Assembly (NCBI RefSeq): GCF_000308695.1
Contig: NZ_BAGG01000099.1
Span: 1-64,000 of the forward strand
Reading direction: 5' to 3'
DNA from: Nocardia takedensis NBRC 100417
Lineage (GTDB): Bacteria > Actinomycetota > Actinomycetes > Mycobacteriales > Mycobacteriaceae
Length of the DNA stretch: 64,000 nucleotides
Of this stretch, positions 7,434 through 15,559 are shown one piece after another (within the stretch, counting starts at the first letter, position 1; each line of letters opens with the position of its first letter). A model generated the notes under the pieces. The model did no database searches, was not told the origin of the DNA, and saw only the letters and a program-made list of their open reading frames with translations. A program made the translations under genes and the position numbers.

Positions 7434-9214
7434 GACTGTACGTCCCCGGATTCGCGCACCCGTCCGCCGCCGTCGGGCCCGGCGGTGTCGCCTTCGCCCG
7501 TTCGCCCGGCCTCCGGCGCGGTGCCGTTGCTCCCGGCCTCGGGGGTCTCGGGGGTGTCCGGGTGGTGCGGGAACGGGACCGCCGCGACATCCGGGGATTC
7601 GGCGGGCTCCGGATCGGCCGGGCGCGTCGACTTGCGCGACATCGGCTCCAGCGGCAGCGGGCTCGCGCCCATCCTGCGGCCGCGCACCAGCGGCAACGTC
7701 AACCGGAAGCTCGCGCCGACGCCGAGTTCGCCCCACGCCTCCAACCGGCCTTCGTGCAGGTTGGCGTCCTCGACGCTGATCGACAGGCCCAGCCCCGTAC
7801 CGCCCGAGCGCCGCATCCGCGACGGGTCCGACCGCCAGAACCGGTTGAAGACCAGCTTCTCCTCGCCGGGACGCAGGCCGACGCCCTGATCGCGGACCAC
7901 CACGGCCACCGCGTTGACCTCGCCGTCCCCGCGCATCCGGATCAGCACCGGCTTGCCCTCGCTGTGATCGATGGCGTTGGCGAGCAGATTACGCAGCACC
8001 CGCTCCACGCGGCGCGGATCGACCTCGGCGACCAGCGGGTCCTCCGGCAGGTCGACGACCACTTCGATACCGGCGTCCTTGGCCAGGTGCCGCACCGTGG
8101 TGATCGCGGCCCGCGCGCACATGCGCACGTCCAGCGATTCGATCTGCAATTCGGCCACACCCGCGTCGTGTCGACTGATCTCCAGCAGATCGTTGAGCAG
8201 ACCCTCGAATCGGTCCAATTCGGTCACGAGCAATTCCGCGCTGCGCGCCAGAGCCGGATCGAGTTCGTCGCTGCTGCTGTGGATCAGATCCGCCGCCATC
8301 CGCACCGTGGTCAACGGCGTGCGCAATTCATGGCTGACATCGGAGGTGAACCGACGTTGCAGATTGCCGAATTCCTCCAGTTGGGTGATCTGGTTCGACA
8401 GGCTCTCGGCCATTTCGTTGAACGCCTGCGCCAGCCGGGCCATGTCGTCCTCGCCGCGCACCAACATGCGTTCCTTGAGCCTGCCGTCGGCGAAACGGCT
8501 GGCGATGCGCGCGGCCGAGCGGATCGGCAACACCACCTGACGGGTCACCAGCGCCGTGATCGCGGCCAGCAGGACCAGCAGCACCAAGCCGCCGATCATC
8601 ATGGTGCCGCGCATCAGCGCCAGGCTGCGTTCCTCGTTGGCCAGCGGGAAGACCAGGTACATCTCCAGCGTGGGGATCTCCGCGCTGGGACTGCCGATGA
8701 TCAGCGCGCGCCCGTGGTAGCCGTCGGGATCGGCGACCGTCGCGAACTGGTAGCTGACCTGGTTGCGCTGCACGAACCGGCGCAGCTCGTCGGGGATCTC
8801 CGAGATCGGGCCCACCGAGATCTGCTGCTGCGGCGTGCCGCCGACGATGCTCAGCGCCGAATCGAAACTGCCCGCGACGCCGCTGGATTGACCGGTGCCG
8901 CCGCGATTGGACAGCGCGTTGCGGGCATCGGCGAGGCGCTGCTGCTGGGTGCCGATGTCGTGCACGCCCGCGAGCTGACTCTCCACCGTGTTGCGGGCGC
9001 GGTCCATCTCCTCGACGGCGGCGTTGATCTTCGCGTCCAACAGCCGGTCGGTGATCTGGCTGGTCAGCACCACCCCGAGGATGGTGATGACGATCAGCGA
9101 CAGCGTCAACGTCGAGACGATGACCCGCAGTTGCAGCGAACGACGCCACAGATGTCCCAGCGCGGTGCCGACCTCTTTGAACCACGTCGCCACCAACGCC
9201 GGTATCCGATCCAC
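7430..9214 (-). CDS. mtrB: MtrB sensor histidine kinase
   Basis: 594 residues. First membrane helix about residues 30-51, extracellular sensor 52-203, second helix about 204-224, then HAMP (about 225-283). HisKA has the phospho-acceptor His295 in SDVSHELRTPL. The ATPase domain shows the N box NLLANAID (about 409-416), G1 DQGVGL and G2 GGTGLGLSI (about 471-479). A proline/acidic-rich tail of about 90 residues follows. MtrB phosphorylates MtrA and controls peptidoglycan hydrolases, division and osmotic response. The start is a GTG at 9214. It is followed by lpqB with a 4-base overlap and preceded by mtrA with a 76-base gap. Confidence 0.97.
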   Translation of the reverse strand: MDRIPALVATWFKEVGTALGHLWRRSLQLRVIVSTLTLSLIVITILGVVLTSQITDRLLDAKINAAVEEMDRARNTVESQLAGVHDIGTQQQRLADARNALSNRGGTGQSSGVAGSFDSALSIVGGTPQQQISVGPISEIPDELRRFVQRNQVSYQFATVADPDGYHGRALIIGSPSAEIPTLEMYLVFPLANEERSLALMRGTMMIGGLVLLVLLAAITALVTRQVVLPIRSAARIASRFADGRLKERMLVRGEDDMARLAQAFNEMAESLSNQITQLEEFGNLQRRFTSDVSHELRTPLTTVRMAADLIHSSSDELDPALARSAELLVTELDRFEGLLNDLLEISRHDAGVAELQIESLDVRMCARAAITTVRHLAKDAGIEVVVDLPEDPLVAEVDPRRVERVLRNLLANAIDHSEGKPVLIRMRGDGEVNAVAVVVRDQGVGLRPGEEKLVFNRFWRSDPSRMRRSGGTGLGLSISVEDANLHEGRLEAWGELGVGASFRLTLPLVRGRRMGASPLPLEPMSRKSTRPADPEPAESPDVAAVPFPHHPDTPETPEAGSNGTAPEAGRTGEGDTAGPDGGGRVRESGDVQS

Positions 9215-9290
9215 GCGACGACCGATCCCACCGTCGGCGCGAGATCGGTCCTGCTCCCCCGCGCGTCCGAGGGACGCTCCTCGCCATCGG

Positions 9291-9968
9291 TCACGGCGGT
9301 CCGGCCTTGTACCCGACTCCGCGAACGGTCAGCACGATCTCGGGGTTCTCCGGGTCCTTCTCGACCTTGGCGCGTAACCGCTGCACGTGCACGTTGACCA
9401 GCCGGGTGTCGGCCGCGTGCCGGTAGCCCCAGACCTGTTCGAGCAGCACCTCGCGGGTGAACACCTGGCGCGGCTTGCGGGCCAGCGCCACCAGCAGGTC
9501 GAACTCGAGCGGGGTCAGCGAGATCTGCGTGCCCGCCCGGCTGACCTTGTGCGCGGGCACGTCGATGACGATATCCGCGATGGACAGCAGTTCGGCGGGC
9601 TCCTCCTCGGTGCGGCGCAGCCGGGCGCGCACCCGGGCCACCAGCTCCTTGGGCTTGAAGGGCTTGACGATGTAGTCGTCGGCCCCCGATTCGAGCCCGA
9701 GCACGACGTCGACCGTGTCGGTCTTGGCCGTGAGCATCACGATGGGAACCCCGGAGTCGGCGCGCAGCACGCGGCACACGTCGATGCCGTTCATACCGGG
9801 CAGCATCAGGTCGAGCAGCACGAGGTCGGGACGCAATTCGCGCACCGCCGTCAACGCCTGCGTGCCGTCGCCGACCACATGCGGGTCGAACCCTTCCCCG
9901 CGCAAGACGATCGTGAGCATCTCCGCGAGCGCCATATCGTCGTCGACGACCAGAATCTTCGGCTTCAT
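9291..9968 (-). CDS. mtrA: MtrA response regulator (OmpR family)
   Basis: 225 residues, close to the 228 of the M. tuberculosis protein and nearly identical to it over long stretches. The receiver domain has the acidic pocket D9-D11 and phospho-acceptor Asp53 in LVLLDLMLPG; the C-terminal winged helix carries VQRLRAKVEKDPENPEIV. MtrA is an essential regulator of dnaA, ripA and other wall genes in mycobacteria. I chose the ATG at 9968 (MKPKILVVDDD) because it matches the family N-terminus, although no Shine-Dalgarno lies at normal distance; a -10-like CATAGT sits just upstream, so the message may be leaderless. Confidence 0.97.
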   Translation of the reverse strand: MKPKILVVDDDMALAEMLTIVLRGEGFDPHVVGDGTQALTAVRELRPDLVLLDLMLPGMNGIDVCRVLRADSGVPIVMLTAKTDTVDVVLGLESGADDYIVKPFKPKELVARVRARLRRTEEEPAELLSIADIVIDVPAHKVSRAGTQISLTPLEFDLLVALARKPRQVFTREVLLEQVWGYRHAADTRLVNVHVQRLRAKVEKDPENPEIVLTVRGVGYKAGPP

Positions 9969-10046
9969 AATTACTATGTTGTCATCTCCCAGGCCAGGAT
10001 CGGGCCGCCACGCCATTAATGGTGCGAACCCGCCGCACATCCAACC

Positions 10047-10694
10047 TTATCCGGCAACAAATTCGGCTAAACGCGCGGTCAGCGATCTCGGATCGTCATC
10101 GGAACCGAATACCCACCACGGCCCGCGCCAGTTCAGTTCGGCCAGGTCACGATATACCGTCGCCGTTCTATCCTGTAGTCCGCCATCGCGTTCGTAGGCG
10201 TCCAGCGCGCGGGCGGCGTCGGCGGCCTCGCGCGAGCGCGCCCGCTCGGCCGCCACCTCGGTCGCGACGTCGAGCAGGACCTGGAGGTCGGGCGCGGGCA
10301 GCGCGAAGCGGTCGAACTCCAATTCACCCACCCAGCGCGTGATTTCGCCGTCCGCCGACTCCTTCAGGCGGGCCGCCGAATACGCCGCGTTGGAGGCGAC
10401 GTAGCGGTCCAGGATGACGATGTCGTTGTCGGCCAGCAGTTTCGACAGCTCCGGCAGCGAATCCGCCCGGTCCAGCGCCCACATCAGCGCCATCGCGTAC
10501 ACCGAGTCGAGCAGATCGCCGTGCCTGCCGCGCAGCGCCTCCGCGCCCAGATCGGCGTACACCGAACCGCCGTAGCGCGGGAAGGCCAGCGTCGCGACCC
10601 GCGCGCCGCCGGCACGCAGACCCGCCGCGACGCCGTCGATCAGCGTTCGCTTGCCCGCTCCGTCGAGCCCCTCGACCGATACCAGCGCTCCCAT
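10047..10694 (-). CDS. tmk: thymidylate kinase (dTMP kinase)
   Basis: 215 residues. It phosphorylates dTMP to dTDP in dTTP synthesis. The P-loop reads GLDGAGKRT, the form seen in mycobacterial thymidylate kinase, instead of the usual GxGKST ending. The dTMP-binding motif DRYVASNAAYSAARL and the LID-type region rich in Arg (ERARSREAADAAR) follow. I start at the ATG at 10694 because it places the P-loop at the N-terminus. It lies between ahcY and mtrA as in M. tuberculosis. A strong hairpin separates it from ahcY. Confidence 0.95.
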   Translation of the reverse strand: MGALVSVEGLDGAGKRTLIDGVAAGLRAGGARVATLAFPRYGGSVYADLGAEALRGRHGDLLDSVYAMALMWALDRADSLPELSKLLADNDIVILDRYVASNAAYSAARLKESADGEITRWVGELEFDRFALPAPDLQVLLDVATEVAAERARSREAADAARALDAYERDGGLQDRTATVYRDLAELNWRGPWWVFGSDDDPRSLTARLAEFVAG

Positions 10695-10784
10695 GCCGTG
10701 CAGGTTACAGGCGTGCCGGGACGATTCCCGCGAGACCCCGACCGCTTCTCGGCGAATACGGTCGCCGGGCACCTCGGGACACGG

Positions 10785-10818
10785 GTGTGCCCCGCCGGGC
10801 GGACCCGGCGGGGCACAC
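10785..10818 (-). terminator. hairpin terminator after ahcY
   Basis: GTGTGCCCCGCCGGG (10785-10799) and CCCGGCGGGGCACAC (10804-10818) pair perfectly over 15 bases with the 4-base loop CGGA. It begins 14 bases beyond the ahcY stop in the direction of transcription. No T-tract follows. Confidence 0.75.
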
Positions 10819-10832
10819 GCGAGGTTCGGGAC

Positions 10833-12317
10833 TCAGTACCGGTAGTGATCCGGCTTGTACGGGCCCTCGACGTCGACGCCGATGTACTCGGCCTGATCCT
10901 TGGTGAGCTTGGTCAGCTCGCCACCCAGCGCCTCGACGTGGATGCGGGCGACCTTCTCGTCCAGGTGCTTGGGCAGGCGGTAGACCTCGTTGTCGTACTC
11001 TTCCGGCTTGGTCCACAGCTCGATCTGCGCGATGACCTGGTTGGAGAAGCTGTTCGACATCACGAACGACGGGTGGCCGGTCGCGTTGCCGAGGTTGAGC
11101 AGACGCCCCTCCGACAGCACGATGATCGCCTTGCCGGACTCACCGAAGGTCCACAGGTCGACCTGCGGCTTGATGGTCAGCCGGGTGGCGCCCGAACGCT
11201 CCAGGGCGGCCATGTCGATCTCGTTGTCGAAGTGGCCGATATTGCCCAGGATGGCCTGGTTCTTCATCGCCTTCATGTGCTCGAGGGTGATGATGTCCTT
11301 GTTGCCGGTCGAGGTGATGACGATGTCGGCCTCGCCGATCGCCTTCTCCACGGTGACCACGTCGTAGCCGTCCATCAGCGCCTGCAACGCGTTGATCGGG
11401 TCGATTTCGGTGACCTGCACCCGCGCGCCCTGTCCGGCAAGCGATTCCGCGCAGCCCTTGCCCACATCGCCGTAGCCGCAGATCAATACCTTCTTGCCGC
11501 CGATGAGTACATCGGTGCCGCGGTTGATGCCGTCGATCAGCGAGTGGCGGGTGCCGTACTTGTTGTCGAACTTGGACTTGGTGACCGAGTCGTTGACGTT
11601 GATCGCCGGGAACACCAGTTCACCGGCCGCGGCGAACTGGTACAGGCGCAGCACGCCGGTGGTGGTCTCCTCGGTGACGCCCTTGACCGATTCGGCGATC
11701 GCGCCCCACTTGCCCTTGTCGGTCTCGAAGCGCTCGCGCAGCAGGTTCAGGAAGACCTTGTACTCGGCGGAGTGGTTCTCGTCCTCGGGCGGCACGGTGC
11801 CCGCCTTCTCGAACTGCGCGCCGCGCAGCACCAGCATGGTGGCGTCGCCGCCGTCGTCGAGGATCATGTTGGCGGGCTCGTTCGGCCAGGTGAGCATCTG
11901 CTCGGCGGCCCACCAGTACTCCTCGAGGGTCTCGCCCTTCCAGGCGAAGACCGGGGTGCCCGAGGGGGCGTCGACGGTGCCGTGCGGCCCGACGACGACC
12001 GCCGCGGCGGCGTGGTCCTGGGTGGAGAAGATGTTGCACGAGGCCCAGCGCACCTGCGCGCCGAGGGCGACCAAGGTCTCGATCAGCACCGCGGTCTGCA
12101 CGGTCATGTGCAGAGATCCGGAGATCCGCGCGCCCTGCAACGGCAGGACCTCCGCGTATTCGCGGCGCAGCGCCATCAGACCGGGCATCTCGTGTTCGGC
12201 CAACCGGATCTCGTTGCGGCCGAACTCGGCCAGCGACAGATCCGCCACCTTGTAGTCGACGCCGTTGCGGACATCGGCGGTCAGGGACGTACGTGCGGGA
12301 AGTTCTGAGGTTGTCAT
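10833..12317 (-). CDS. ahcY: adenosylhomocysteinase (S-adenosylhomocysteine hydrolase)
   Basis: 494 residues, the length of the actinobacterial enzyme (sahH). It reversibly splits S-adenosylhomocysteine to adenosine and homocysteine, relieving product inhibition of methyltransferases. Visible motifs include the substrate domain ISGSLHMTVQTAVLIETL, the NAD-binding loop VLICGYGDVGKGCAESL and the C-terminal tail ending in PDHYRY, which completes the neighbouring NAD site in the tetramer. The ATG at 12317 fits the family N-terminus. The gene sits between tmk and the alkB cluster as in mycobacteria. Confidence 0.97.
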   Translation of the reverse strand: MTTSELPARTSLTADVRNGVDYKVADLSLAEFGRNEIRLAEHEMPGLMALRREYAEVLPLQGARISGSLHMTVQTAVLIETLVALGAQVRWASCNIFSTQDHAAAAVVVGPHGTVDAPSGTPVFAWKGETLEEYWWAAEQMLTWPNEPANMILDDGGDATMLVLRGAQFEKAGTVPPEDENHSAEYKVFLNLLRERFETDKGKWGAIAESVKGVTEETTTGVLRLYQFAAAGELVFPAINVNDSVTKSKFDNKYGTRHSLIDGINRGTDVLIGGKKVLICGYGDVGKGCAESLAGQGARVQVTEIDPINALQALMDGYDVVTVEKAIGEADIVITSTGNKDIITLEHMKAMKNQAILGNIGHFDNEIDMAALERSGATRLTIKPQVDLWTFGESGKAIIVLSEGRLLNLGNATGHPSFVMSNSFSNQVIAQIELWTKPEEYDNEVYRLPKHLDEKVARIHVEALGGELTKLTKDQAEYIGVDVEGPYKPDHYRY

Positions 12318-12419
12318 GCGCCTGGCTCAGCCTCTCGGTGAATGTCGGTTCGTTCAAAGGCTAGTCCGTCCGCCCGTCGGTAAGCCAAGCCGCCGACTGC
12401 GGAATCGGACCGGGGCCGC

Positions 12420-13163
12420 TCAGCCGAAGGGCACGCCCGCGGGCCACAGGCTCGACTGTTCGTCGACCGCGCCCTCCGGGTCGTCGGCGGAGACGCCGTC
12501 GCAGACGCCCGCGAGCGCACCGCGCACCTGGGACTCCACCACCGGGATCACCGGCTCGAGGGTGTGGTCGAGTCCGCCGTTGCCGAGCGAGGCGAAGGGG
12601 GTGATCCGGCACTGTCCGCCGTCGAGACGGCCGTCGGTCCATTCGCGCTCGCTGCGGATCGAGTAGTAGGCGGTGCGGCCGGGGGTGTCGTCGCCCGTGT
12701 TGAGGGCGGTCATGAATTCGGTGCCGGGGCAGACCTCGGCCCCGACCGGTTGACCGCACGCGCCGGGCGAGCCGTATTGCGGCGCGCCGATGGCGACGTA
12801 GGTCGCGATCCGGTCCGCGCCGCCGAGTTCGCGCAGGTAGTAACGGCTGCTGACCGCGCCGACACTGTGGGTGACGAGCGCGACCGGCACGCCGGGATGG
12901 TCCGCGCGCGCGGCGTCGACGGCCGTGGCGACCGCATCCGCGTCGGCGACCATGTCGAAACCGCGCAGGTCCAGGACGCGGGTGGCGTAGCCGTCGGCGC
13001 GCAACGCGGCGGCCAGTGGTTGGTAGGGCAGCGCGCCGATGGACTGACCGGGGACGACCAGCACGACGCCGCGCGGGGTTTCGGCGGCGTGGGCGGTGGG
13101 CTCGGCGAGCGGGGTGGCGACCGCCGCGGCGGCGACGGCGAGCACCGACATCCTGGACAACAT
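12420..13163 (-). CDS. secreted triacylglycerol lipase/esterase (alpha/beta hydrolase, lipase class 2-like)
   Basis: 247 residues. The N-terminus is a probable Sec signal peptide (MLSRMSVLAVAAAAVA, then an AHA-type cleavage site near residue 26). The mature part has a VVPGQSIGALPYQ oxyanion-like loop and the nucleophile elbow VTHSVGAV with Ser100; the later HTLEPVIP contains the probable catalytic His. Four cysteines near GACGQPVGAEVC and in the C-terminal half suggest disulphides. A 19-base sequence matching the IdeR/DtxR iron box at 16 of 19 positions touches the start codon, so the ATG at 13163 would be leaderless or the true start may be the Met at 13151. It is cotranscribed-looking with alkB2 (31-base gap). 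Confidence 0.85.
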   Translation of the reverse strand: MLSRMSVLAVAAAAVATPLAEPTAHAAETPRGVVLVVPGQSIGALPYQPLAAALRADGYATRVLDLRGFDMVADADAVATAVDAARADHPGVPVALVTHSVGAVSSRYYLRELGGADRIATYVAIGAPQYGSPGACGQPVGAEVCPGTEFMTALNTGDDTPGRTAYYSIRSEREWTDGRLDGGQCRITPFASLGNGGLDHTLEPVIPVVESQVRGALAGVCDGVSADDPEGAVDEQSSLWPAGVPFG

Positions 13164-13181
13164 TAGCGCAGCCTAACCTAA
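13163..13181 (-). promoter_or_regulatory. IdeR/DtxR-type iron box at the lipase start
   Basis: On the gene strand the site reads TTAGGTTAGGCTGCGCTAA. The actinobacterial iron-box consensus TTAGGTTAGGCTAACCTAA differs at only three positions, all in one half-site. It occupies nearly all of the 31-base gap between alkB2 and the lipase and its last base is the A of the ATG. Confidence 0.6.
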
Positions 13182-13194
13182 CCGCACTCGACCG

Positions 13195-14352
13195 TCAGAC
13201 CGTGGCCCCGTGCTCGGCGAGCAACCTGCCACGCTTGCGCGGCTGGATGTTGGCCTTGGTGATGTCGCCGTCGTAGTGCGCCAGCACCCGCTTGTCCATC
13301 ACGGCCCGCCACACCCGCGGCACGGCCGCCAGCACGATCATGGCCGCGTACCCGGCGGGCAGTTGCGGGGCCTGCGTGGAGGTGCGCAGCGTCTGATAGC
13401 GCCTGCCCGGATTGGCGTGATGATCGCTGTGCCGCTGGAGATGGAACAGGAAGATGTTGGTGACCAGGCGATCACTGTTCCAACTGTCGCGCGGCGAGCA
13501 GCGCCGGTACAGGCCGTTGGGCCGCCGCTCGCGCAGCAGTCCGTAGTGCTCGACGTAGTTGACCGTCTCCAACAGCCCGAACCCGATCACCGCCTGCAAC
13601 AGCAGCCACGGCAGCACCGCGATCCCGAACAGCGCGATCAGCCCGCCGAACAGCACCGCCGTCATCGACCAGGCTTGCAGGATGTGGTTGTGCGGACTCC
13701 ACCACCGACGACCCTGCCGGGCCAGTCGGAGGCGTTCGAGGGTGACGGCCGAGCGGAACCCGCCCACGACACTGCGCGGCAGGAACTCCCACAGCGTCTC
13801 GCCCAGGCGCGCGCTGGCCGGATCCTCCGGGGTGGCGACGCGCGCGTGGTGCCCGCGGTTGTGTTCGACGAAGAAGTGGCCGTAACCGGACTGCGCGAGC
13901 GCGATCTTGGCCAGCCAGCGCTCCAGACTCTCGACCCGGTGCCCCAGTTCGTGGGCGGCGTTGATGCCGATGCCGCTGACGAATCCGAGGGTGGCGGCCA
14001 ACCCGAGTTTGTCCACGACGCTCAGATCGTCGCCCGCCCACATCGCGGCGGCGATGACCAGGCCGATCAGCTGGATCGGCAGGAACAGGTAGGTGCACCA
14101 CCGGTAGTAGCGGTCGTTGGAGAGCACCTCGTAGTCCTCGTCGCGGGGATTGGTGCCGTCCTCGCCCACGAGAACATCCAGCACCGGGATCACGACGAGC
14201 ACGATGATCGGGCCGATCCACCAGAAGATCTCCAGATCGGTGTGCAACACCAACTGCGAGGGCAGCAGCGCGCAGGCGGGAGCAATCAGACCGAGCACCC
14301 ACAGGTGGCGTTTGGGATCGGGGGAACCCGACCGTTTGCCCTCTGATTGCAC
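13195..14352 (-). CDS. alkB: alkane 1-monooxygenase, second copy
   Basis: 385 residues, an integral-membrane di-iron hydroxylase that oxidises terminal carbons of n-alkanes. The histidine boxes are HELGHR, EHNRGHHARVATPEDPASAR, NYVEHYG and LQRHSDHHA; the first box has Arg where most family members, including the upstream copy, have Lys. Several hydrophobic segments (about residues 18-60, 88-130 and 230-260) are the membrane helices. It lies downstream of the TetR gene with its own 181-base leader, which includes the motif TCTAGAA also found before alkB1. Clearly paralogous to the 15.6-16.8 kb copy but diverged at both ends. Confidence 0.93.
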   Translation of the reverse strand: MQSEGKRSGSPDPKRHLWVLGLIAPACALLPSQLVLHTDLEIFWWIGPIIVLVVIPVLDVLVGEDGTNPRDEDYEVLSNDRYYRWCTYLFLPIQLIGLVIAAAMWAGDDLSVVDKLGLAATLGFVSGIGINAAHELGHRVESLERWLAKIALAQSGYGHFFVEHNRGHHARVATPEDPASARLGETLWEFLPRSVVGGFRSAVTLERLRLARQGRRWWSPHNHILQAWSMTAVLFGGLIALFGIAVLPWLLLQAVIGFGLLETVNYVEHYGLLRERRPNGLYRRCSPRDSWNSDRLVTNIFLFHLQRHSDHHANPGRRYQTLRTSTQAPQLPAGYAAMIVLAAVPRVWRAVMDKRVLAHYDGDITKANIQPRKRGRLLAEHGATV

Positions 14353-14533
14353 GTTTGCCCCGCTACTCCATTACGCCGACTTCGTTGCGACACCATACAT
14401 ACAGCGTTTCGGTTCGTTACACACTCTCTAGAACGAGAAACGTGGTGTCTGTTACAAGCGGCCTGGTCGGTTTTTGGAATCCTTCACAGGTGACGCGAGG
14501 CACGGCATGTGCCCGGCTACCGGCGAGAGCCCC

Positions 14534-15166
14534 TCAGGAACCCTGTTGGGACCGCGCCCGCGCCGCCAGGATCGACTCCACATAGGGCGCCAGCAACTCG
14601 CTGAGCTCGACAGGGGCATTACGCCCCGGCCCCGGCGGCGTCGGGATGTAACTCAACGCGATCCGCACCAACGCGTGCGCCAACACCTCGGATTCGGCCC
14701 GGGTGGCATCCACCCAGCTGTTCTCGAACGCCGTCGCCAACCGCTCGGTCGCGTGGTCCAGCAGCGGGGCGGCGTCCAAGGTGATCAACCGCAGCAGGTC
14801 GAGTTTCACCTCGCCCGCCAGCAGCGAACGCACCAGCGGGTCGGTGGCCGCGTCCAGGAAGAAGCCGGCCAGCCCCTCCCGGAACGCGGCCCGCGCGTCG
14901 CCGACGTTGCCGTCGATCGCGGTGTGCACGTGGTCGACCAGATCGTCGGCCAGGCGCAGCGCGTACGCCTGCGCCAGACCGGCCCGCGAGCCGAATTCGT
15001 TGTAGAGGGTCTGCCTGCTCACGCCCGCCCTGGTCGCCACGTCACCCAGGGTGATCTTGGCCCAGTCGCGTTCGGTGAGCAGTTCGCGCACGGCGTCCAG
15101 GACCGAGGTGCGCAACAACACCCGCGCGGCTTCCTGGTAGGGAACCCTCGGTCCGGGACGCGGCAT
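14534..15166 (-). CDS. TetR-family regulator of the alk cluster (AlkX/AlkU-like)
   Basis: About 210 residues from the ATG at 15166 (MPRPGPRVPYQEAARVLL). The N-terminal TetR DNA-binding domain is clear: ITLGDVATRAGVSRQTLYNEF with the usual HTH spacing, followed by a helical ligand domain. In Rhodococcus, Gordonia and mycobacteria a TetR gene directly follows alkB-rubA-rubB and represses the operon, and this gene has that position. A TTG at 15202 would give 12 extra residues. It probably binds palindromes upstream of alkB1 and perhaps alkB2. Confidence 0.88.
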   Translation of the reverse strand: MPRPGPRVPYQEAARVLLRTSVLDAVRELLTERDWAKITLGDVATRAGVSRQTLYNEFGSRAGLAQAYALRLADDLVDHVHTAIDGNVGDARAAFREGLAGFFLDAATDPLVRSLLAGEVKLDLLRLITLDAAPLLDHATERLATAFENSWVDATRAESEVLAHALVRIALSYIPTPPGPGRNAPVELSELLAPYVESILAARARSQQGS

Positions 15167-15206
15167 ACCCGCGACATTGTCACGGGCCCGCGTCCCAGTC
15201 AAAACG

Positions 15207-15389
15207 TCACGACCGCTCGATCTCGACCATGAAGAAGTCGGCCTTGGCCGCTCCGCAGTCGGGACAGGTCCAGTCGTCCGGGATGTCGTCCCAGCGAGTG
15301 CCGGGGGCGATCCCGTCCTCCGGCCAGCCCTGCGCCTCGTCGTACTCGAAACCGCACTGGACGCACTGATACAGCTTGTATTCGGTCAT
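15207..15389 (-). CDS. rubB: rubredoxin (AlkG2-like type)
   Basis: 60-residue iron-sulphur electron carrier. The two iron-binding knuckles are CVQCG and CPDCG with the YDEAQGWPEDGIAPGT linker typical of alkane-hydroxylase rubredoxins. The glycine after the first CxxC marks the AlkG2 type, which is known to pass electrons to AlkB. Its ATG overlaps the rubA stop by one base (TGATG), so translation is coupled. No rubredoxin reductase gene follows, unlike in some rhodococcal alk operons. Confidence 0.95.
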   Translation of the reverse strand: MTEYKLYQCVQCGFEYDEAQGWPEDGIAPGTRWDDIPDDWTCPDCGAAKADFFMVEIERS

Positions 15390-15559
15390 CACGCCACTCC
15401 TACCGGGTCGAAGTCGATCTTCTCGCGGACACCGCAATCCGGGCAGCACCAGTCGTCGGGCACCGCGGTCCAGGGTGTGCCCGCCGGAAAGCCCTCGTGC
15501 GGTTCACCCTTGGATTCGTCGTAGACGTACTCGCAGACCGGACAACGGAACGCGCTCAC
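15389..15559 (-). CDS. rubA: rubredoxin (AlkG1-like type)
   Basis: 56-residue rubredoxin with knuckles CPVCE and CPDCG around the YDESKGEPHEGFPAGTPW linker. The first CxxC is followed by Glu rather than Gly, the AlkG1 pattern, a type reported not to replace AlkG2 in electron transfer to AlkB. The GTG start at 15559 overlaps the alkB1 stop in a GTGA, so it is translated in step with alkB1. Too short for standard gene callers with long cut-offs but unmistakable by motif. Confidence 0.95.
   Translation of the reverse strand: MSAFRCPVCEYVYDESKGEPHEGFPAGTPWTAVPDDWCCPDCGVREKIDFDPVGVA

Noticed and set aside
5028..7889. 953-codon plus-strand frame antisense to lpqB and comF
   Set aside because: Composition is Arg/His/Gly-rich without any domain, and the minus strand carries LpqB with a lipobox and ComF with its PRPP motif.
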